The position numbers and the translations under genes are program-made. A stretch of 64,000 bases of DNA. Source: Trochalopteron elliotii. Lineage: Eukaryota > Chordata > Aves > Passeriformes > Leiothrichidae. Of the stretch, positions 57,115 through 64,000 are shown piece after piece. How positions within the stretch are numbered: position 1 is the stretch's first letter; every line of letters begins with the position of its first letter. The DNA is taken from the NCBI GenBank assembly GCA_024734555.1, contig JANPWX010000650.1:11117-75116 (forward strand), in the 5' to 3' direction. Below the pieces are notes generated by a model. The model was not told where the DNA came from. It saw only the letters and a program-made list of their open reading frames with translations, and made no database searches.

Positions 57115-57597
57115 GCCTACAAAAGGATGTTGACTTGCTGGAGTGAGTCTAGAGGAGGTCATGGAGCTGCTCCAGGGCCAGAACCCCTCTGGAGCCAGAC
57201 TGGGAGAGCTGGGGGTGCTCACCTGGAGAGGAGAAGGCTCCAGAGAGAGCTCAGAGCCCCTGCCAGGGCCTAAAGGGGCTCCAGGAGAGCTGGAGAGGGA
57301 CTGGGGACAAGGGATGGAGGGACAGGACACAGGGAATGGCTTCCCACTGCCAGAGGGCAGGGATGGGTGGGAGATTGGGAAAGAATTGATCACTGTGAGG
57401 GTGGGCAGGCCCTGGCACAAGTTCCCCAGAGCAGCTGTGGCTGCCCCTGGATCCCTGGAAATGTCCAAGGCCAAATTGGACAGGGCTTGGAGCAGCCTGG
57501 GACAGTGGAAGGTGTCCCTGCCCATGGCAGGGGTGGAACTGGATGATCTTTAAGGTCCCTTCCCACCCAAACCACTCCAGGATTGTGTGATTCTACA
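57115..57597 (+). mobile_element. CR1 LINE 3' end, about 480 bp, plus strand
   Basis: GAGTCTAGAGGAGGTCATGG, GAGCTGGGGGTGCTCACCTG, GGGACTGGGGACAAGGGATG, AGGGACAGGACACAGGGAATG, GGATCCCTGGAAATGTCC, CTGCCCATGGCAGGGGTGG, GATGATCTTTAAGGTCCC and GATTGTGTGATTCTAC tail. The open frames here are CR1 sequence. Confidence 0.95.
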
Positions 57598-58761
57598 AAA
57601 CTCCCCCAAAAGCCTCCATTTTATACTCCCTGGCTTTTTGAATCCAGCTCCTACATGAACAAGTGCAGGAAGAACAGGAGGAGAAGGAGAGACCTCATTT
57701 AGAGCTGTACAAGGGGAAATTGCGAAAAATTACCTAAACCTTCAGGAACATATTTATATTTTGATTTCAAGCAATATTACTTCCTGGTTTCCAGCACATA
57801 TTCCCTGGGCGTCCCCTATCAAATATCAGGCAGTATTAAATCACTGATCCCTGCTCCCCGTGGCTCTCAGAAAAACATCTGTACTAATTTGTTGGTTTTC
57901 CTTAACACGAGGGCCAGCTGAACTCCTCCAGGGCCCAGCCAAGTGAGATCGCTGACAGATGCAGAATGAAAAGTGCAAAGATTTTTTCCCTTTTATTAAA
58001 AAATGAAGGTTCCACACTCCAAGGCCCTGGGCCTGTCGTTTTGCCAGAGTGATGAAATGACACGCGGCAACCTTGATGCAGCTCTGTTGTGGATACAAAA
58101 ACAGGGGTTTACCTCATGCTGCTCCCCCAGAAAAATGATTGCTGACAGCACAGCCAGACTGGCACAGGCCAAGGGGTCTGGCAGGGGGACACGGCCCTGC
58201 CCTGCTGAGGGTCTCTGGGTGTCCCAAAGGGAAGGAGTTATTCAAGTTCATTGCCCTGGGAGCACAGCAGATCTGGCACCCTGCCCCCTGTTAAGGATCT
58301 CACTCTGCTTTGGACAAACTTGGCTGCAGCAGCTCAGCACAGAGCAGGGAACAGGGACAGAAGTGCAGGTAAAGGCAAAGTGTGCCCTTGTTGTACATGA
58401 GGTGAATCAACCCAAATCGTGGAGGACTGCTGGGATAAACTCCAAAGCCCCTGAGGCACGAGGGAGTACTTTTGGTGGGCAGTCCCCAACACCTCCAAGG
58501 CTTTTGCACAGACAAGGCACATCAAACTCGTGCCACAGGTGGGCCAGGTACCCTGCAAGAGCACACAGGAATTAATAACAGCTTTCCTTTGCAACCAAGA
58601 GCCATTTTCCTAAGAAAAAGCTCCTTCCAAGTTCACAGGAGTCCCAGGGAGCAGCACTGCCTTGGTTTGCACTTTTTCTGGTGGGCTCTGTCAGATGGAT
58701 GCTCCTCTTCTGCAGAAGACCTCACACACCTCCCACCTGATGTTGTCCATAGCTGTCCTTG
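57598..58761. other. No recognisable feature
   Basis: Unique sequence. The 190-codon frame at 58003-58575 has no domain and is overlapped by minus-strand frames. Confidence 0.45.
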
Positions 58762-58862
58762 CATTCATGGGAATTTTATCCATTTTCATGGGAATTTTAT
58801 CAATTTTCATGGAATTTTACCCGTTTTCATGGAATTTTATCCATTTTCATGGGAATTTTATC
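58762..58862. repeat. Tandem repeat, 20-21 bp unit, five copies
   Basis: Five copies of a unit like CATTTTCATGGGAATTTTAT with one-base length changes. Confidence 0.93.
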
Positions 58863-59125
58863 ACTCCAGCTGCCAGGGGAAGAGGTCCTTGCACCAATAA
58901 CCTCAGCCATGTGTTTCACCCCAGAGATTCATCACAGAGCTTGTCAGCACCACGTCCCTGTGGTGAGCTGACTCACCCCCTGTGCCAGTGCTGGTCCTTC
59001 CCAACAGGCATTTCCCTGCAGGAATTCTCCCTGGGGATGGCCCAGTCAAAGTGCAGAGGATGCCACAAACCCACATCCCTTCTCCAGCAGCAGCCTGGGG
59101 ATGGATCCCAGCCAGGGGCACTGGG
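58863..59125. other. No recognisable feature
   Basis: Unique spacer. Confidence 0.5.
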
Positions 59126-59185
59126 CAGCCCATTGACAGGCTCTATCTGCTTCCAATAAACTTTTTATAGCCTGTCAATGGGCTG
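59126..59185. repeat. Perfect 17-bp inverted repeat, 26-bp loop
   Basis: CAGCCCATTGACAGGCT at 59126-59142 is the exact reverse complement of 59169-59185. The loop holds CCAATAAACTTTTTA. It can form a stable stem-loop in RNA or a small cruciform. Confidence 0.92.
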
Positions 59186-59984
59186 AATCCTGTGCAATAA
59201 AATCGGTGTCATAAAAAAAAGGTCTTGCAGTGCCAGTGTCCTTTCCTCTCCCCCCCCCCCCCACTTTTTAATTTGAGGACATATGGGAGGGGCTGATTCA
59301 GAGGCCAAGTTCATAATATTTTTTTTTAGGGGGTGGAGGAGTGGGGGGAAATGACTTTAAGTTACAATGGGAATTTTCAGAGCCTCCTTCTGGGGAGAGC
59401 AGCCATTTTCAAAAGTGACTTCATTTCCAGGGCTGGCTTCCCTCCCAGTATTTGAACAAGCAAGCAAAGAAGAGTTCAGAAAAGTAAATGGGTTTCAAAG
59501 TTTGGCTTGATTGGTTTCAAATTTAACAGCCCTAAGCCAGACTTTGGAATTCCAGGCAAATTTGAGGCTGGTTTATTTTATCAGGCTGCCAATGCTGAAG
59601 CTCAGCTGGCTGGGCAGAGATGACCCTGCACAGGAGACAGCTTCACACACAGCCCTGGCACAGACAGGGAACCTGGGCAACCTCAGCTGGCAGACCTGTA
59701 GATTTAACACCACAAGGCTTTTGCATGGACTTTTATAGGGGTTAAAATGGGATGTACTTTTTTGGCAGTCATTGAGGGCCATATCCACTCATCTTAAATC
59801 CCTTTCCAGTCCCTGGACTCGGAGATATGTGGAGCAAGGGACATTTAAGAGCAATTCAGACTCCAGTAAAGCACCACTGGAGACACTGGGACCAAGGAGA
59901 CTTGAGGGCAGGAACAGCCTCTTTATTCCCAGCTTTAAAATGCAGATAACATTGTTTTCTTAACGAGCATGTTCAGAAGATCCA
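59186..59984. other. No recognisable feature apart from C13
   Basis: A 13-C run at 59250-59262; otherwise unique sequence. Confidence 0.5.
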
Positions 59985-60021
59985 GGGCTGCAGATCCCGA
60001 GAGTCTTGGAGCCTCTCAACC
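59985..60021. repeat. Left arm of a perfect 37-bp inverted repeat
   Basis: GGGCTGCAGATCCCGAGAG through CTCTCAACC. Every base is complementary to 60246-60282. Confidence 0.96.
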
Positions 60022-60245
60022 CTGGTGCTGGCCTCAAATTCCTGTCAGCTTCAAGTCCTTGTCCTGCTTGGAAACAGAGGGGCTGGGCAGACCTGCCTGG
60101 AAGGCTGTGGGGCTGCAGGAAGGTTTTTCTGGAGCTGCAGGAATAGTTTCTCACATATGCTGAGAAAATATTGTGTTCTTCCCTATCTGAGTGGTGCTGC
60201 TGCTGCTGTTCCTCAGCTTCCCTGACATCCCCTGTCACTGCCACT
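60022..60245. other. Spacer of the 37-bp inverted repeat
   Basis: 224 bp of unique sequence with a short (TGC)n run near 60193-60208. No TSD or transposase-like sequence. Confidence 0.6.
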
Positions 60246-60282
60246 GGTTGAGAGGCTCCAAGACTCTCGGGATCTGCAGCCC
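60246..60282. repeat. Right arm of the perfect 37-bp inverted repeat
   Basis: Exact reverse complement of 59985-60021. Confidence 0.96.
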
Positions 60283-60377
60283 CAATTCCCAATCCCACTG
60301 AGGGCTGTTCAGGGCACTTCTCACCCTTTATTGCCTGCCTGGTTATCAAGGAAAGCCTTCCCTTCGAGGAGCAGAGC

Positions 60378-60673
60378 TGTGGCAATTTTAGACACATGAA
60401 GGACGAGGCAGACACAGAAGGTCAGGCAGGAAAAGTCTCTATTTTAATTTCTGACTCCATCTTTTATACATTTTGGCTAGAAGGCAAAAGATTGGCTAAA
60501 CACGTTGCTACTTTCTTGACTTCATTGGTGAACATCACCATCAATCATATTCCTCCTCTGCGAGGAGAAATATGTAAACAAAATAGATAAATTCTAAATA
60601 TTTACATAGTTTATATGAAGTTGCGTGAGAATTTCTACTACAAACTGCAAACACTGGCAAGCGGGAAAATTCA
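60378..60673 (-). mobile_element. ERV LTR (family F), minus strand
   Basis: Second copy of the family at 48843-49140. TGTGGCAATTTT and GGGAAAATTCA ends give TG...CA. A TATAAAAG box is the complement of 60471-60478. No TSD found. Confidence 0.75.
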
Positions 60674-61034
60674 GGGTGTAATAAATGTAGTAAATAAATT
60701 TGTGCATTAAAATATTGGGACTGTGATAGATAGACGTAGTGAATAAACTTGTGTATTAAATTTATTGTACTTTATAACCTTGAAACTGCCTTGTAAGTTC
60801 TGGTTCCCGTAAGTTGCAAAAGCGTCTCCAAATATCGAGACTTATTTTGCACCTGTGAGACAGCAGGGCTGAAAGCAGAATTTGCAACAGAAAGGAGGAG
60901 GCCGAGCAGGAGATGGCTCATCCATCAGGACAGACTCTGTGCACCAGGGATGATCAGTGTCTGATGCCAATCTCGATGGAGGAGCCCGGAGATGGAACCA
61001 ATCACCATTCCAATGCCCGGTTCCAGGAACCCCC
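60674..61034. other. Spacer between two minus-strand LTRs
   Basis: Holds a near-repeat of an AGTAAATAAA/GTGAATAAA TTTGTGTATTAAA motif at about 60684-60765. It could be unique DNA or viral internal sequence; no viral gene is recognisable. Confidence 0.4.
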
Positions 61035-61672
61035 TGTGAAAAACGAGGATCACTTTCTATGAAAAAATTAAGAGATAAGTTTAATAGAAAGTAAGAAAGA
61101 CAATTAGGAAATAGAAAAAAAGCAAAGTACGGCCGGCCCCAGCCTTGGCATTTAGCCAAGTCCACACCTTGCTGCATCAGAGACATTCTTTAAATCCCCT
61201 TTCTATTGCATCAGTCTGTTGAATAGTCATATTTTTCCACAAACTACTTGCCATATTCCAGGAACTGTTTTGCATGGTCCCTCCCTGGGTCTGCCTTTTT
61301 AGAGCACGTGTGTTTCTGGGCTGTGTCTTCATTATCACCTCCAGCTTGGGCCTTGGTCCATGCTTTCTTCAGATGGGAGATGCTGATGGTTGGTGTATCA
61401 ATAGCAGGGTCTTCTTTCCATGTTCACTGGATGTTATTTTGGTCAAACAGACAGTTTAATCATATTATATCAATAGCAGGGTCTTCTTTCCATGTTCACT
61501 GGATGTTATCCCGACCAAACAGACAATTTAAGCACACTGTATCTACTACCACTATGCCTAATTTTCTTTACTAATAGCAGAAATAAAAACCTTATATTCT
61601 TAATACAATGTTATTATTCGTATAACACACACACCTTGCCAAAAGCCAACTTTATAATATATATCTGTAACA
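61035..61672 (-). mobile_element. Probable long ERV LTR (family G), minus strand
   Basis: Plus-strand ends TGTGAAAAACG and ATCTGTAACA give TG...CA. CCCC precedes and follows, a possible 4-bp TSD, though weak. On the minus strand there is a TTTAAA box (near 61190) and ATTAAA (complement of 61080-61085), then a U5 of about 45 bp. The U3 carries a 72-bp tandem repeat at 61396-61539. Length 638 bp. Confidence 0.5.
61396..61539 (-). repeat. 72-bp tandem duplication in the U3 of the LTR
   Basis: Two units, 61396-61467 and 61468-61539, differ at about ten positions by eye, nearly all transitions. They start TATCAATAGCAGGGTC. Retroviral U3 enhancers often carry tandem repeats of 70-80 bp. Confidence 0.85.
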
Positions 61673-64000
61673 CCCCTTTCAGAACATGCACACTGCTGGG
61701 AAATCCATTCAAAATTCATCCACGAAAGAAAGAAACACATGAATATGCAGACTGGACAGGGACACACAACGGACTTGCTGCTGGGCAGGAAAAACTGTGT
61801 AAAAACCAGACTCAAAAGCTCAGCATTTGTGGACAGGTGGGGAAAGCACCCTCGTTGCTGTACCCCTGCCCACCCAGCATTCGATCGACGTTGCATGCTT
61901 TGCTTGTGGCTGACTCAGATTGATTTGGGAAATGGCAAAAATAAAATCTTTGATATCAGATTGGGTGATAATCATTTATAGCAAGGGCGACACAGGGCGT
62001 TTATAAAGCTGTGATAAGCAGGAGGGATTTTCCCTGCTCCGACTGTCAGTCCCCCCAAACTCTGCTCACAGCAATCCCCGAGCCTGGGAGGGAGCTGTAA
62101 ATGCCCTGTCCCAGCGTGTGGCAGAGGGAAGGAGGTTCCCCAGGCAGGGTGTGAACATCTGGAGCTGCAGACAGATGTTCAGCACAGCCCTGACCCGCGG
62201 GGTCTCTCCCCGTCAGCTCTCGCTGGTGCTTCAGCAGAGATAAGTCACTAACGACGCTGTTTAAATGACTCTTGGCAGGGAGAACAACACCCAGGGCCTT
62301 CGTGAAGAGCTGTGCTTTATTTGTCAGAACAGCAGAGCCAGTTAATTTGTTTTATTTCCACGTTATTGCTGTCCCTGGGGTGGGTTGGGGGATGCACGGG
62401 GGGGAGGAGCTGCTTTCCAAGTCTTCTGGGCTAGATATTCATGTCCAAAACGTGATGGAGTTCCACAGCTCCATCTCCTCATATCACATCCTCAGTTTTA
62501 AGGGGATTTTTTGAATGTTTCTGGTGAAAAGGGGGGTTGACAGCCATCAGTTTGGACAGGAGAGAGGAGGAGAGCTGCCCTGCTGTGACACAGAGGGACT
62601 GGTCAGTCCCTGCCCGCTCCCAGGAGGGAGATTTAGGCTGCTGAGCAGTGCCTGGTCAGACTGGCCTCCCACAGCATCCCAAACAGCAGCTCCTTGGAGA
62701 GCCCTGCCAGCAATCCTGCTGGCCAGAAATGGAATTAAATAACACACTCAATGCCTGGTCTCCAGGTGGCATCACAAGAAGAGAAAGCAAAGAACACTCC
62801 ATCCCCTGGTGACAGAAACCTCACTCCAGACTTCACATGGCTTCAGGAGCCTCTCACTGCTGCTTTCCTGCTTACCCTGGATGTCTCCAGCTTCTGTGGA
62901 TTTCAGTCTCTGCAGTGCACAGCAGCAAACTCTAGCTCTGGGCTTTTTGATCCAAAATAAGAATATCCAAAGACAGCAGTTGTCAGATCCCCTTGTAAGG
63001 AGCGGGAGAGGTTCCTGTGAGGCCGTGGATGGATCAGTGAAAGGGCACTGGAACTGCAATGGGGAGAGCAAGTTCTGGGCAAGGTGGGTCTAATTCCTTC
63101 CTGTTTCACCTCACAAAGGTCACCCTTTCCCCCTCAGCCCCCACATCTGCAGGGATGTCATGGAATCACAGATGATGGAATGCCAGGCAGCCCCAGCAAA
63201 TGGTGAGAATGAAGTGGAGCCTGTAAAGCATGTTGGGAGACTGGGCTGACAGGCAGTATATAACTGCAAACTCTATTAGATCACTGCACCATCCCCTGGG
63301 CCAAAAACCTGCCTTTGCAGAAAAGATCCAGACACAAAACCTGTTATTAAATGAGGATGTCTGACAGTAGTTCAGCTGCATAGAGATGTTAAATAGTAAT
63401 AATAACGAAACAAAGCTCAGCGTTTGAGGATGCTGTATGTCTTCAAAGCACTTCACCAAAACCTTAACTGAGTGCACCCAAAATAAATTGCTGGCAGCTG
63501 CTGGAGATTCATGAGGTATTCACAAGAAATGGATGGAAGCTCATCCATCCTGGGTCATACTGGGGCTGCATGTGCTAGAGTGCAATCAAGAGCTCAAAGG
63601 AAATAACTCACAGGGAGTGGAGATTTCATGCTCTCCTGTACACCTCAAAATAGGGTTTATTGTCAGAGAAAGCAGCCTGAGCTCCTTCCTCTCATTGCAG
63701 AAAAAAAATTGTGACAGAGCCAAAGCCTTCATTCAAAGTTCAATGTCATCCTGTGAAAACTCCTATTTCAACCCAATCTGAGCAGAAACAGCCCCGTGCC
63801 AGGCACCTTAAGGCACCTTTGGTGTTGAGACACAACCAAGGGAACACAGACTTGGTTCTCTGGTGCCAAACACAGCAAACTCCTCCAGCAGCTCCTTCCG
63901 CCCTCATCTGTCTTAATTTAATGTAGATTTCACTACTGCAGTTCCACATTATGTCAAAGAATTAAATCTGTCTCCCCCAACCAGCTCCCATCCATGACTT
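61673..64000. other. No recognisable feature
   Basis: About 2.3 kb of unique sequence to the window end. No CR1, LTR, tandem repeat or coding exon recognised. Confidence 0.45.

Noticed and set aside
57143..57553. 136-codon plus frame and 200-codon minus frame
   Set aside because: Both lie mainly on CR1 3' end sequence, which is untranslated in the element.
1..64000. tRNA, rRNA or snRNA genes
   Set aside because: No cloverleaf with A and B box motifs, rRNA core or snRNA motif was recognised by eye; a tRNAscan or Rfam search would be decisive.

Overview
The window looks like a non-coding stretch (intergenic or deep intronic) of a bird genome, most likely a songbird. The evidence is about 30 fragments of the 3' end of CR1, the main avian LINE, on both strands, plus a cluster of short solo LTRs of endogenous retroviruses, several with intact 6-bp target-site duplications (TSDs). 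No Alu- or B1-like SINEs, bacterial-type operons, rRNA or tRNA genes were seen. No protein-coding gene could be recognised. The long open frames fall in tandem repeats, CR1 tails or LTR antisense strands. One 186-codon frame at 46009-46569 (minus) is kept as a weak candidate only. Repeat families were named from remembered family features and from comparing copies inside the window; no library search was possible.

Layout. 0-9 kb: the 3' part of an LTR at the window edge, an 18-20 bp minisatellite, a duplicated 166-bp segment, an 8-bp tandem array grown from a CR1 tail, a 600-bp TA/CA microsatellite and a three-block pentanucleotide array. 9-24 kb: scattered CR1 ends, one ERV LTR (11.6-12.0 kb), two minisatellites, a second local direct duplication (14.9 and 17.7 kb), and a CR1 whose tail became a hexanucleotide array holding a 10-N gap. 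24-29 kb: a minus-strand LTR of the same family as the 11.6-kb copy, an A/C-only tract, then three plus-strand LTRs in a row. 29-45 kb: CR1 pieces, two of them apparently split by insertions, MIR/L2-like relics, a 500-bp LTR related to the one at the window start, and another solo LTR. 45-55 kb: a pair of inverted solo LTRs 6.3 kb apart, a solo LTR nested in a CR1 tail, and a closely facing partner of that LTR. 55-64 kb: a decayed LINE reverse-transcriptase relic, a CR1 end of nearly 500 bp, two perfect inverted repeats, and two minus-strand LTRs, one carrying a 72-bp tandem repeat in its U3.

The elements do not form a pathway. The biology here is genome dynamics: solo-LTR formation, nested insertions whose order can be read, microsatellites born from CR1 tails, inverted copies that could fold or recombine, and at least one place (52741) where a duplicated block abuts an ambiguous base and may be an assembly error. 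I found no convincing new gene system.
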